Below, in pieces: positions 44,272 to 52,783 of a stretch of 64,000 nucleotides of DNA. The translations under genes and the position numbers were made by a program. This stretch comes from an uncultured Bacilli bacterium. Lineage in GTDB: Bacteria > Bacillota_I > Bacilli_A > RF39 > UBA660. Location: positions 1 to 64,000 of the forward strand of contig CATYVZ010000006.1 of assembly GCA_958413985.1 (NCBI GenBank), in the 5' to 3' direction. The notes beneath the pieces are model-generated. The model was not told the origin of the DNA and did not search any database. It saw nothing but the letters and a program-made list of their open reading frames with translations. Position 1 is the stretch's first letter. The number at the start of each line of letters is the position of its first letter.

Positions 44272-44994
44272 TTATTTTTTTAAAAGTTTATGGAAATTGT
44301 TAGTATTTCTTTGAATGAATTTCTTTTCAATTGATGTATGATTGGATTTTTTTATTTCATGTTTTTTATTTAAATCAATGATTTTTTTCACTCTTGTTCT
44401 GAATGTTTCATTTTCTAATATTTCAGGATATTCAGATAGTATAGCGTTTAAGCTATTAAAATAATACATATCTATTTTAAATAAATCGATTTCTTCTTCG
44501 AAGTCTTTTTCTTTTATAAGATCAGAATGATAAGTTAATATTATATAATCATTACCCATTGATTCTTCAACGATACCTTTATAATTTTCGTATTCATCTT
44601 CATCGATACTGATATCTTTTGTAATATTAAATCTTTTAACAATTTCGCAAAGATAATATTCCTCATCTTCGATTTCTTTAGCGACATTTAAGATGATGAT
44701 AGCATCATTAAATATCTCGTTAATTCTACTTTTTTCTTCTAAAGTAAAATTATTGTTTTCCTTAATATATTCTATTATTCGATAAGCTTTATCTTTAACT
44801 TTTGGAGTTAAAAACTTAGCTTCAGCTACAAAAGTTTTTAAATAGCTGACAAATTCTATGGCAAAATTAATATTCAAGATACTATTATCATATACATGCT
44901 CTTTAATTATTTTTTCAAAAATATAATCATTATGAAGAACAAATTGAATAAATTTAACTTGAATATAGTCATCTAGATTATTATCGTTTGTCAT
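44272..44994 (-). CDS. Unrecognised acidic helical protein downstream of lon, 240 aa
   Basis: A 240-aa, strongly acidic, predicted all-helical soluble protein with a basic last 40 residues (KKSNHTSIEKKFIQRNTNNF). It has no recognised domain, signal or membrane segment. It overlaps the end of lon by 14 bp and so is co-transcribed and probably translationally coupled with it. It could be a Lon adaptor or substrate, but nothing in the sequence proves that. Confidence 0.7.
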   Translation of the reverse strand: MTNDNNLDDYIQVKFIQFVLHNDYIFEKIIKEHVYDNSILNINFAIEFVSYLKTFVAEAKFLTPKVKDKAYRIIEYIKENNNFTLEEKSRINEIFNDAIIILNVAKEIEDEEYYLCEIVKRFNITKDISIDEDEYENYKGIVEESMGNDYIILTYHSDLIKEKDFEEEIDLFKIDMYYFNSLNAILSEYPEILENETFRTRVKKIIDLNKKHEIKKSNHTSIEKKFIQRNTNNFHKLLKK

Positions 44995-47284
44995 TTATAA
45001 ACACCTCATATACTTCCTTAAAATTTTTTACTTTAATAAATTTTATTTTATCTTTAACTTCGCTAGGTAATTCGATTACATCTTTTTCGTTATCGCTAGG
45101 AATAATCACTGTTTTAATGCCACTTCTTAACGCACCGATTGTTTTTTCTTTTAAACCACCGATCGCTAAAACCTTTCCTCTTAAAGTTATTTCACCGGTT
45201 AAAGCTAAATCGCTAGCAATTTTTTGATTTGTCAATGCACTTAAAATAGCTAAAGTTAAAGCGATACCTGCACTAGGACCATCCTTTTTAATCGCACCTT
45301 CAGGAACATGAATATGGATATCGTTATCGATCAACTTATCATAATTTATGTGATATTTTTTGTAATTAGATTTTAGATAACTAAGAGCGATCGAAGCACT
45401 TTCTTTCATCACTTCTCCTAAACTACCAGTTAAAATTAAATTACCTTTCCCCTTAAAGTAATTGACTTCGATTGGTAGAATATCACCGCCATAGACAGTA
45501 TAAGCAAGACCGTTAACTACTCCAACTTGACTTTTATTTTTTAAATTGTATTTATATTTTTCTTTTCCCAAATACTTTTCTAAAACTTTCTCATCAATAT
45601 TAACCTTATTGATTTTAATGTTATTAATTAATATTTGAGTCACTACTTTACGAATGATTTTATCTAATTGTCTTTCTAATTCTCTTACGCCTGCTTCTTT
45701 CGTATAATTTCTAATTATTTTTAAAACAACATCATCTTTAATCGTAATGAAATCAGCTTTCAAACCATTTTTAGCAATTATTTTAGGAATGAGATGATTA
45801 GTTGCTATATCTAATTTTTCAAATTCAGTATATCCTGAAATATCGATTATTTCTAAACGATCTTTTAAAGCTTCAGGAATATTTTCAATATAATTAGCGG
45901 TTAGAATAAATAAGACATTAGATAAATCAAATTCTTCTTCGATATAATTATCACTAAAGTATTTATTTTGTTCAGGATCTAAAACACTTAACAAACTGCT
46001 AGTTGGATCACCTTTATAGTCACTACTCATTTTGTCAATTTCATCGATCAAAAGTAACGGATTGGAACTTTTAGCCTTTTTCATTGAACTGATAATGCGT
46101 CCTGGACTAGCTCCGATATAAGTTTTACGATGACCAATTATCTCAGCTTCATCTCTAATTCCGCCGACTGTTATTTTGACAAAATTACGATTGATCGCAC
46201 GAGCAATACTAAAAGCTAAGCTTGTCTTCCCAACACCAGGAGGACCAACTAAACAAATGATTGGGCTATTAGCGTCTTTACTCATTTGCTTAACAGCTAA
46301 GTATTCGATTATCCGTTGTTTAACTTCCTCTAAGCCATAATGGGACTCGTCCAAACTTTGTCTAACTTGTCTTAAGTTATTGTTATCAGTGGTGAAATTA
46401 TTCCAAGGTAAAGCTAACAACCATTCAATATAATCTCTTATTATACTAGTTTCAGGTGATGTACTAATCGAAGTCTCATAACGTTTTAATTCAGCTGATA
46501 GTCGTTCTTTTACTTTTAAAGGACAATTTAAATCAGCTATTTTTTTTCTTAAGTCGTCGATTTCATTTTCCTTACTTAAGGTGTCACCTAATTCCTCTTT
46601 AATCATCTTCATCTTTTCGCGCAATAAAAATTCTTTTTGAGTTTCATCCATTTCTTTTTTTACACGCATATCAAGATTTCTTTCGATATTGAATATTTCC
46701 TTTTCGCGATAAATATCTTGCAATAACATCTCACTTCTTTTTAGCGGATCACTAGTATTTAAGTATTTTAAAATTCTATCTTTTGACGCAATCAAAGTAG
46801 GAACGACGATATCAGTAAAACTATCAAGTTTCTTTTCGTTTTCAATCAAAGAAATAATACTGTTACTAATATACGGAATATTTTTAATATAAGTTTTAAT
46901 TTCTTTCATCAATTTATTGATTATTATTTCTTCGTTTTCAACAGGCTTTAATTCGATCTCACTAACAATAGATTCAAGCGGTTCTTTTGTTTTAGTCAAA
47001 TTTAAAAATTCTAAAGTTTTGACTCGCCTTAAACCTTTTATATCGACACGCATATTACCGTTAGGTAACTTTATGCTGTTTTCAATTTTCGATAAAACAC
47101 CAATTTCATTAGTATTAGCTGGATTATATTCACTAACTACTAATATATATCCATTATGAAGTAATAACGCCATATCGATAACATTATTATCGATATTTTT
47201 ATTATCAAATTCTAATTTTAAAGTATTTTGTGGTAACAAAACTATCCCTTTTAAAAGAATAACTGGTAAGTTATATTTCTGCAT
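44981..47284 (-). CDS. lon: ATP-dependent protease Lon
   Basis: A 767-aa cytoplasmic AAA+ protease. It has an N-terminal substrate-binding LON domain and a coiled-coil segment. The ATPase has Walker A GPPGVGKTSLA and Walker B LLIDEIDKM. The C-terminal protease has the catalytic serine in GPSAGIA and a lysine in LRGKVLAIGGLKEK. The ATG at 47284 follows AAAGGAAG; an upstream GTG is rejected. Its promoter is flanked by a perfect 11-bp inverted repeat. Confidence 0.97.
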   Translation of the reverse strand: MQKYNLPVILLKGIVLLPQNTLKLEFDNKNIDNNVIDMALLLHNGYILVVSEYNPANTNEIGVLSKIENSIKLPNGNMRVDIKGLRRVKTLEFLNLTKTKEPLESIVSEIELKPVENEEIIINKLMKEIKTYIKNIPYISNSIISLIENEKKLDSFTDIVVPTLIASKDRILKYLNTSDPLKRSEMLLQDIYREKEIFNIERNLDMRVKKEMDETQKEFLLREKMKMIKEELGDTLSKENEIDDLRKKIADLNCPLKVKERLSAELKRYETSISTSPETSIIRDYIEWLLALPWNNFTTDNNNLRQVRQSLDESHYGLEEVKQRIIEYLAVKQMSKDANSPIICLVGPPGVGKTSLAFSIARAINRNFVKITVGGIRDEAEIIGHRKTYIGASPGRIISSMKKAKSSNPLLLIDEIDKMSSDYKGDPTSSLLSVLDPEQNKYFSDNYIEEEFDLSNVLFILTANYIENIPEALKDRLEIIDISGYTEFEKLDIATNHLIPKIIAKNGLKADFITIKDDVVLKIIRNYTKEAGVRELERQLDKIIRKVVTQILINNIKINKVNIDEKVLEKYLGKEKYKYNLKNKSQVGVVNGLAYTVYGGDILPIEVNYFKGKGNLILTGSLGEVMKESASIALSYLKSNYKKYHINYDKLIDNDIHIHVPEGAIKKDGPSAGIALTLAILSALTNQKIASDLALTGEITLRGKVLAIGGLKEKTIGALRSGIKTVIIPSDNEKDVIELPSEVKDKIKFIKVKNFKEVYEVFINDKR

Positions 47285-47297
47285 TTCGGTCACTTCC

Positions 47298-47332
47298 TTT
47301 AAAATATGTTATTTATTATAGCATATTTTAAA
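47298..47332. promoter_or_regulatory. Inverted-repeat operator at the lon promoter
   Basis: TTTAAAATATG (47298-47308) and CATATTTTAAA (47322-47332) form a perfect 11-bp inverted repeat with a 13-nt spacer. The repeat brackets the -10 box and start point of lon. It is neither a CIRCE nor a CtsR box, so it may bind another repressor. Confidence 0.6.
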
Positions 47333-47342
47333 TTTTTGTCCA
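47315..47342 (-). promoter_or_regulatory. Promoter of lon
   Basis: -35 TGGACA (47337-47342), 16-nt spacer and extended -10 TGCTATAAT (hexamer 47315-47320) on the minus strand. Confidence 0.7.
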
Positions 47343-47368
47343 CAAATTTTGATATATTACTGCTTTAT

Positions 47369-48214
47369 TTATTCATCTAATAACTCAGCTAATGTGACAA
47401 TATCTAAATCCTTAGAATGAATGTATTCGATAATAAGTGAAAGTTCATTGTTTAATTGATCGTTTATTTTTAACGATATGATACTGCCACTAGTCATATT
47501 TTTTTTAATTGTAATAAGTGGATACTTATCGACAATAAGGCTAGGTTTGATAGTATAGCTACGATTATTATTACAGATATTTAAAATATCAGCGTTATTT
47601 TCTTCGACATAACAGTAAGTTGCATTTTGATGGCCGACTTTGGTAACGATCGTATTCATCCAACTGATACCAGATGTATCGTATCGATAGTTATAACCTA
47701 AATTACCGATGACATGACCATCCTCGATCATACTAATTATTTTTTCGTTATTTTGTTCAAACCAATTACCATCGACATAAAAGGTAGCCTTTATATCATA
47801 CTTTTTTAAAACAGCTATTATTTTATCAATATTAGTTCGATTCTCAACTAAAAATAGTAGACCAACTTCTTTTTTACTTTTATTGCCACTTATTATATAT
47901 TTATCATATACACCACTGACACTCACATTTGGCTTTACATCTTCGTAAACTAATAAGTTACTATTAAAAGTGTTTACTTTCTTCATCTTTTTATAACTGC
48001 TGTTAACATCGATCTTACTACCTGAAACACCGGGAATGATAGTATCACCATCGATAACTGCATCGATGGCCTCTACTTTATATTGTTGTTTTATTTCTTC
48101 TATTTGTTTTAAAAGATCGTCGTTTCCTCTAATAACTGTACTAATTTTTTCAGTATAAAAAAAACTGAAACAAACTAAACTTATTAAACCGATCACTTCA
48201 AATATTTTTTTCAA
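47369..48214 (-). CDS. NodB-fold protein with lost catalytic residues
   Basis: A 281-aa protein with an N-terminal membrane helix or signal (about 5-20), a linker domain of about 110 aa and a degenerate polysaccharide deacetylase domain. ATFYVDGNWFEQNNEKI and GHVIGNLGYNY fit NodB. However, the metal-binding HxxxH of GNHTYSH is replaced (NLGYNY) and no DD motif is seen, so catalysis is unlikely. It resembles sporulation NodB proteins (PdaB, YlxY) in layout. A TTG start at 48214 follows AGGTGAT. The CATATAAT box at 48230-48237 may be sporulation-related. Confidence 0.7.
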   Translation of the reverse strand: MKKIFEVIGLISLVCFSFFYTEKISTVIRGNDDLLKQIEEIKQQYKVEAIDAVIDGDTIIPGVSGSKIDVNSSYKKMKKVNTFNSNLLVYEDVKPNVSVSGVYDKYIISGNKSKKEVGLLFLVENRTNIDKIIAVLKKYDIKATFYVDGNWFEQNNEKIISMIEDGHVIGNLGYNYRYDTSGISWMNTIVTKVGHQNATYCYVEENNADILNICNNNRSYTIKPSLIVDKYPLITIKKNMTSGSIISLKINDQLNNELSLIIEYIHSKDLDIVTLAELLDE

Positions 48215-48256
48215 AATATCACCTAATAAATTATATGACTTTCATACTATATTTTC

Positions 48257-48283
48257 ACCTTTTTAGTCATTTTTCATAGTATA
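48257..48283 (+). promoter_or_regulatory. Promoter matching the sigma-K consensus
   Basis: AC (48257-48258), 16 nt and CATAGTATA (48275-48283) match the B. subtilis sigma-K consensus AC-N16/17-CATAnnnTA exactly. The motif is short, so chance occurrence in AT-rich DNA is possible. It precedes a coat-like gene. Confidence 0.55.
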
Positions 48284-48302
48284 AAATGAAAGGAGTAATA
48301 CT

Positions 48303-48533
48303 ATGTATCAAAATGTACCTATAAATTATCAAAATATGCCAGCAAACTATCAAGTTAATCCAAAATACCCAAATGATGATAGATTAGTTGGGGGATTTGT
48401 CTTTCCATTTCTTTTAGGTGGCGTAACTGGAGCAGCTTTGGCTCCAAATTTCTGGCGACCTCCATACAATCGACCAGTATATCCATACCCACCTTATCCT
48501 TACTACCCGCCTTATGGCCCATATTACCGTTAA
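48303..48533 (+). CDS. Tyrosine/proline-rich coat-like small protein, 76 aa
   Basis: A 76-aa protein. The start is Asn/Gln/Tyr-rich (MYQNVPINYQNMPANYQV). A hydrophobic glycine-rich middle follows (FPFLLGGVTGAALAP), then a tail of YP, YPPY and YGPYY repeats. Such compositions are typical of small spore coat proteins that cross-link through tyrosine. It is a single-gene plus-strand unit with AAAGGAG before the ATG, a sigma-K-like promoter and its own terminator. No specific family was recognised. Confidence 0.75.
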   Translation: MYQNVPINYQNMPANYQVNPKYPNDDRLVGGFVFPFLLGGVTGAALAPNFWRPPYNRPVYPYPPYPYYPPYGPYYR

Positions 48534-48560
48534 AACTAGAGCAATCTAGTTTTTATTTTA
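48534..48560 (+). terminator. Terminator of the coat-like gene
   Basis: The stem AACTAGA/TCTAGTT with loop GCAA is followed by TTTATTTT, starting at the stop codon. Confidence 0.8.
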
Positions 48561-48589
48561 AAAAAAAATAGACCTTTGTGGTCTATTTT
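48561..48589 (-). terminator. Terminator of rny
   Basis: The 10-bp stem AAAATAGACC/GGTCTATTTT (48565-48574 with 48580-48589) overlaps the rny stop codon and is followed on the minus strand by T residues. Confidence 0.8.
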
Positions 48590-50136
48590 GCTTCTTCTTG
48601 AGCTCTCGTTTCTCTAATTACAATAACCTTAATGGTTCCTGGATACTGCAATGTTTCTTCAATTTTATTTTTAATATCACGCGCTACTTTATAGCTAGCT
48701 GCATCGTCGATTTTTTCAGGCTTAACAATAACTCGTAATTCACGACCAGCTTGCATTGCATAAGATTTTTCAACACCTGGAATTTCATTGCCAATTTTTT
48801 CTAATTCTTGTAATCTTTGAACATAGTTTTCTAATGAATCATTTCTAGCTCCTGGACGAGAAGCCGATAAGGCATCAGCGATTGCGACTAGAACTGATAT
48901 GACATTGTTGGCGTCTTTATCACCATGATGGGACTCGATCGCATTGATAACGACATCGTTTTCTTTATATTTTTTAGCTAAAGAAGCACCCAATTCAACG
49001 TGAGAACCTTCAACTTCATGATCGATTGCTTTACCGATATCATGAAATAATCCAGCTCTTTTAGCAAGTCCAACATTCTCACCTAGTTCGCCAGCCATAA
49101 TGCCAGCTAAATGAGCAACTTCGATGGAATGACGCAATGCGTTTTGGCCAAAACTTGTTCTAAAATGTAATTTACCTAATAATTCTTGTAATTCTGGATC
49201 GACTTTAGTAATACCTAATTCGAATAAAGCTTCTTCACCATATTCTAGTAGTTTAGCTTTCATTTCTTTAGCTGTTTTATCATAAATTTCCTCGATCCGT
49301 CCTGGATGAATTCGGCCATCTTTAATTAAAGCCTCGATTGCTACACGGGCAATTTCACGACGATATGGATCAAAGCTAGATAAAACTATTGCTTCTGGTG
49401 TATCATCGATAATTAAATCGACACCAGTCACTGCTTCGATCGATCTAATGTTTCGACCTTCACGACCAATTAACCGACCTTTCATATCATCACTTGGTAA
49501 GCTAACTACTGTTACAGTTTGGTCACTAGCAACATCGCCGGAATATTTCTGCATTGAAGATACTAATAAGCTTTTAGCTTTACGATCAACTTCTAGCTTA
49601 GCTTCTATTTCCCTATCCTTAATATAAGCAGCAATTTCTAAGTTCATCATTTCTTCAACTTTTTTCAACACTAATTCTCTAGCTTCATTCTTTGAATAAC
49701 CAGCAATTTTTTCTAATAGATCGACTTGTTGCTTTTTTATTTCCTCCACTTTATCTTGTTCTTTTTGAATTTCTCTTTGTTTATTTACTAAATTATTTTC
49801 TTTTTCTTCTAAAATTTGTTCGCGATTTTGTAAAGTTTGATCTCTTTTATCAATATTATTTTCACGTAAAAGAAGGCGCTCCTCTGATTCTTTTATCTCC
49901 TGTTTTTTATCTTTGATTTCTTTTTCTACTTCTATTTTTAGTTTATGAGCTTCTTCCTTAGCATCTAATAAATAATTTCTTTTTATCTTATCTGCTTCTT
50001 TATTTGCTTTATCGATAATTGATTCTGCTTTTTTACCAGACATATTTATTTTTATATAATTTAGTATGATCATTCCGATGATCCCGACAAAAAGTCCCAA
50101 TATTACAAATAAAATGGAGAGCATAATATTATCCAT
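48583..50136 (-). CDS. rny: Ribonuclease Y
   Basis: A 517-aa membrane-anchored endoribonuclease that starts mRNA decay in Firmicutes. It has an N-terminal membrane helix (about 4-26) and a long coiled coil (about 35-190). A KH domain (GRLIGREGRNIR) and an HD domain (HSIEVAHLAG, LFHDIGKAID) complete it. GGAGG precedes the ATG. A consensus promoter with an inverted repeat at the start point precedes it. Confidence 0.97.
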   Translation of the reverse strand: MDNIMLSILFVILGLFVGIIGMIILNYIKINMSGKKAESIIDKANKEADKIKRNYLLDAKEEAHKLKIEVEKEIKDKKQEIKESEERLLLRENNIDKRDQTLQNREQILEEKENNLVNKQREIQKEQDKVEEIKKQQVDLLEKIAGYSKNEARELVLKKVEEMMNLEIAAYIKDREIEAKLEVDRKAKSLLVSSMQKYSGDVASDQTVTVVSLPSDDMKGRLIGREGRNIRSIEAVTGVDLIIDDTPEAIVLSSFDPYRREIARVAIEALIKDGRIHPGRIEEIYDKTAKEMKAKLLEYGEEALFELGITKVDPELQELLGKLHFRTSFGQNALRHSIEVAHLAGIMAGELGENVGLAKRAGLFHDIGKAIDHEVEGSHVELGASLAKKYKENDVVINAIESHHGDKDANNVISVLVAIADALSASRPGARNDSLENYVQRLQELEKIGNEIPGVEKSYAMQAGRELRVIVKPEKIDDAASYKVARDIKNKIEETLQYPGTIKVIVIRETRAQEEAK

Positions 50137-50160
50137 ATATTACCTCCACTTTCTATATAT

Positions 50161-50210
50161 TAGAGTATTAACTCTACTATTATTTTAATATTTATAGAAT
50201 AATAAGTCAA
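50161..50210 (-). promoter_or_regulatory. Promoter of rny with a start-point inverted repeat
   Basis: On the minus strand, -35 TTGACT (50205-50210), 17-nt spacer and -10 TAAAAT (50182-50187) are present. The inverted repeat TAGAGT-ATTA-ACTCTA (50161-50176) lies at about +1 to +16, as a 5' hairpin of the mRNA or an operator. Confidence 0.6.
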
Positions 50211-50358
50211 GAAAAAAATAAATTGTTAATTATACCGATTGGTTTGAAAACCCAAAATATGATTCCAATTATATTTATAATGAAAGTGAATTATTTAAAA
50301 TTTATAATATTAATAACAAATATTCATTATAGATTTGGACCATAATGGTATATCTATT

Positions 50359-51261
50359 TTAATTATTATCTAAATCTAATATTTCAATAATGTTTTTAAG
50401 TTGCTTTAAAATTTTATTTTTTTCTTCTTCTAAATATATATTTTTATAAATATTTGGTTCAAATAAGTCTTTCTTATTTTCTAATAAAATGCCTATTCTA
50501 TTATCAACAAAACAAATAAATAACTTTAGTTTTAATTTTTTTTTGATTTTCTTAACCTTTTCAATAATATTAGGCGTTAAAATTTTTGAGACATCAATGT
50601 TGCTTTCCACAAAAACATTAAATTGATTGTCAAATTCCAAATCATCTGTTTTTATTTCTTTATATTTTTTTCCACGTAACAATCCCATTTTTTTATTACC
50701 CTTGAATGTCTTACAAAATATTTGAATACTATTTTCAAGTTTCTTATTTCTTTCCAATACTAACCATTGACCTTTAAATGAAGTATGAGCCCAACTATTG
50801 CTTGGTCTTCCTAATTGTTCTACCATTTCAATATCCGCAAATTCAAACCTTAAATTTTTATAATTAGCTGATATGTAATCATTAAAGATATTCCCTCCTG
50901 ATATTTTTATATCTTCCACTATTTCAATAAATTTTTTAGGTAATAAACCATCGGGGAAGTCATCTTCTGACAACTTATATTCAACATTCATAAAATTTTC
51001 TTTTAAACAGTTTAATAAAATATTTTTTTTGTATATTTCTTTATAAAGTTGTTTATCTTTTTTAATAACAAACATTTTTATAATTGTATTTGTAAATAAT
51101 AATCCTAAAGGTAACATAAAAATTAAAATTTGAAATACATCTGATAAATTATTACTATCGGATATAAGTAAAGTTAAAAATAAAATGAATATTAAAAGTA
51201 TAAGTATAGTTTTTATATAAATTCGTCTTCTTATTTTTTTTAATTCATCTAAAAATTTCAT
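50359..51261 (-). CDS. DUF3137-type membrane protein
   Basis: A 300-aa protein with two N-terminal transmembrane segments (about 17-34 and 43-65) and a large cytoplasmic domain. That domain has the FKGQWLVLERNKKL pattern of DUF3137 proteins. The function is unknown; relatives often sit near LemA-type genes. It follows a DUF2628-like membrane protein gene by 14 bp. The ribosome site is weak. The pair is low in CGAT compared with rny, which suggests acquisition. Confidence 0.65.
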   Translation of the reverse strand: MKFLDELKKIRRRIYIKTILILLIFILFLTLLISDSNNLSDVFQILIFMLPLGLLFTNTIIKMFVIKKDKQLYKEIYKKNILLNCLKENFMNVEYKLSEDDFPDGLLPKKFIEIVEDIKISGGNIFNDYISANYKNLRFEFADIEMVEQLGRPSNSWAHTSFKGQWLVLERNKKLENSIQIFCKTFKGNKKMGLLRGKKYKEIKTDDLEFDNQFNVFVESNIDVSKILTPNIIEKVKKIKKKLKLKLFICFVDNRIGILLENKKDLFEPNIYKNIYLEEEKNKILKQLKNIIEILDLDNN

Positions 51262-51275
51262 TAAGAATCACATTT

Positions 51276-52328
51276 TTATTTTTTAAATGTTCTTTCAAAT
51301 GTTTCATTGTAATTTATATTCTTTACTTTGAAAATGATAGTATTATTTTTAAACTCTATTGTTCCATTTGATTCTAATGTTTTAAATGTAGCTGTATTAT
51401 TGCTTATATTTGCACTTATATTTTTTTCCCCACATAATCCAGATAATGTATAATCAAATATAATTATATTGTTTTCTATTGTTTTAATATTCAATATATC
51501 ATTTCCTATCGATACATCTACATTATTCTCATCAGTATACCAAGTACCTTTATAATTTTCTAAATTTCCATTAGAATAATTTAATGGATTTAAAATAATA
51601 TTTACTATAACAAACACTACCAATATTACTATTGCCATCCAAATATTTGTGCCACCTTTATTCTTACAAATATTAACTAATTCATTTTCATTAGCAACGG
51701 GATTATTTGTTTTAATTTTACCTATTTGTTTTTTTGCGTAAGCAATGTACCATTTATTAAAATTAATTCCTAATACTATAACAAATATTAAAGCTATTAT
51801 TGAAAAGATCAAATTAGGTAGAAAACCTAAAATTGCAAATGCTATCATTCCTATTATTGAAGGGACATAAACTTTCCTATAAAGTGTATAAATCCAACTT
51901 AAAAATAAAGCAGAGAAAGAGAATTTTTGTTGCATTATTTGTTGATAGTTATTTCCTATATATGCGATAAGTAATTTTTCATCTAAAGATTTCGCATTAT
52001 TAATCATATTATCTATTTGATAGTCATTTTGTATTTCTTCATATGGTCTTTTTCTTTTATATTTTGCTGTCACAATTATTAAAGATGGTATCACCATAAG
52101 CCAACATATAAATGCTAACCACCTAAAAGACATTATAATTGGATTTTTTAATAAAGTTGACTCCAATACTAAATCTTCTTGTGATTCAACTATTATAGAA
52201 ACAACTATATTAATTATAAACATTAACAAACCACAAAAAAATAATACTACTGGTATCCACCATTTTAATTTTTCTTTTTTTTCAAAATTATTATCTTGAT
52301 TAAATTGATTATTGTTATTTAAATTCAT
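51276..52328 (-). CDS. DUF2628-like multi-TM membrane protein
   Basis: A 350-aa protein. Two transmembrane segments come first. A region KFSFSALFLSWIYTLYRKVY is typical of DUF2628, where the F-x-F-P-W/S-x-x-YRK pattern precedes membrane helices. Two more helices, another helix (about 235-253) and an extracytoplasmic beta-rich tail (NYKGTWYTDENNVDVSIGND) complete it. The tail resembles lipoprotein-like stress domains. The ATG at 52328 follows GGAGGAA; the ATG at 52343 lies on that site. It is paired with the DUF3137 gene. Confidence 0.65.
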   Translation of the reverse strand: MNLNNNNQFNQDNNFEKKEKLKWWIPVVLFFCGLLMFIINIVVSIIVESQEDLVLESTLLKNPIIMSFRWLAFICWLMVIPSLIIVTAKYKRKRPYEEIQNDYQIDNMINNAKSLDEKLLIAYIGNNYQQIMQQKFSFSALFLSWIYTLYRKVYVPSIIGMIAFAILGFLPNLIFSIIALIFVIVLGINFNKWYIAYAKKQIGKIKTNNPVANENELVNICKNKGGTNIWMAIVILVVFVIVNIILNPLNYSNGNLENYKGTWYTDENNVDVSIGNDILNIKTIENNIIIFDYTLSGLCGEKNISANISNNTATFKTLESNGTIEFKNNTIIFKVKNINYNETFERTFKK

Positions 52329-52343
52329 TTCTAATTCCTCCAT

Positions 52344-52783
52344 TTCACATATCTTTTTTATATCATTTTAATATTCTAATAATATGTGATATTTTTGATG
52401 TGAGGAATTGGTTTTATTTTAGGCAGATAGCTATTTATTTTGTAAAGGGTTATGCCCCCCCCCATGTGTGCTATTTGCTAATTTAATCATCTTTCTTAAC
52501 ATCTAACTACACCTACTTTCTATATTCTAATTATAGCATATATTTACATTTTTGTAGCTAGTTATTTATAATAACGTTACTTTTTCAATCTTTACAATTT
52601 TCAAATAAAGCAGCACTAACATTAGTAATTATATTAAAAGAACTACTATCCTTACCTGTTTGTAATATTACTACATAAAAACCAATGCGCTCAAAATGAT
52701 TGTTAATAAAACACACAATATTTTATAGATTTTTCTTAAAAAATATTATATAATTATTTATAGAATAAATGAGGGGTGATTTT
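52344..52783. other. 440-bp non-coding stretch with a C9 tract
   Basis: No convincing gene is seen. It holds a run of nine C (52455-52463), striking in this AT-rich DNA, within a very short minus-strand frame that starts at an ATG after GTAGGTG and stops just past the tract. A second minus-strand frame (52585-52716, 43 codons, GTG start) reads ERIGFYVVILQTGKD but lacks a ribosome site. The last 40 bp contain the leader of the HerA-like gene. It looks like decayed sequence. Confidence 0.5.

Noticed and set aside
50222..50330. Plus-strand open stretch reading DWFENPKYDSNYIYNESELF, followed out of frame by LDHNGISI
   Set aside because: It has no start codon or ribosome site and is interrupted by a stop. 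It may be a gene remnant but is too short to assign.
52585..52716. 43-codon minus-strand frame with GTG start (ERIGFYVVILQTGKD)
   Set aside because: No Shine-Dalgarno, no family resemblance and no neighbour support; kept only as a note on the non-coding stretch.
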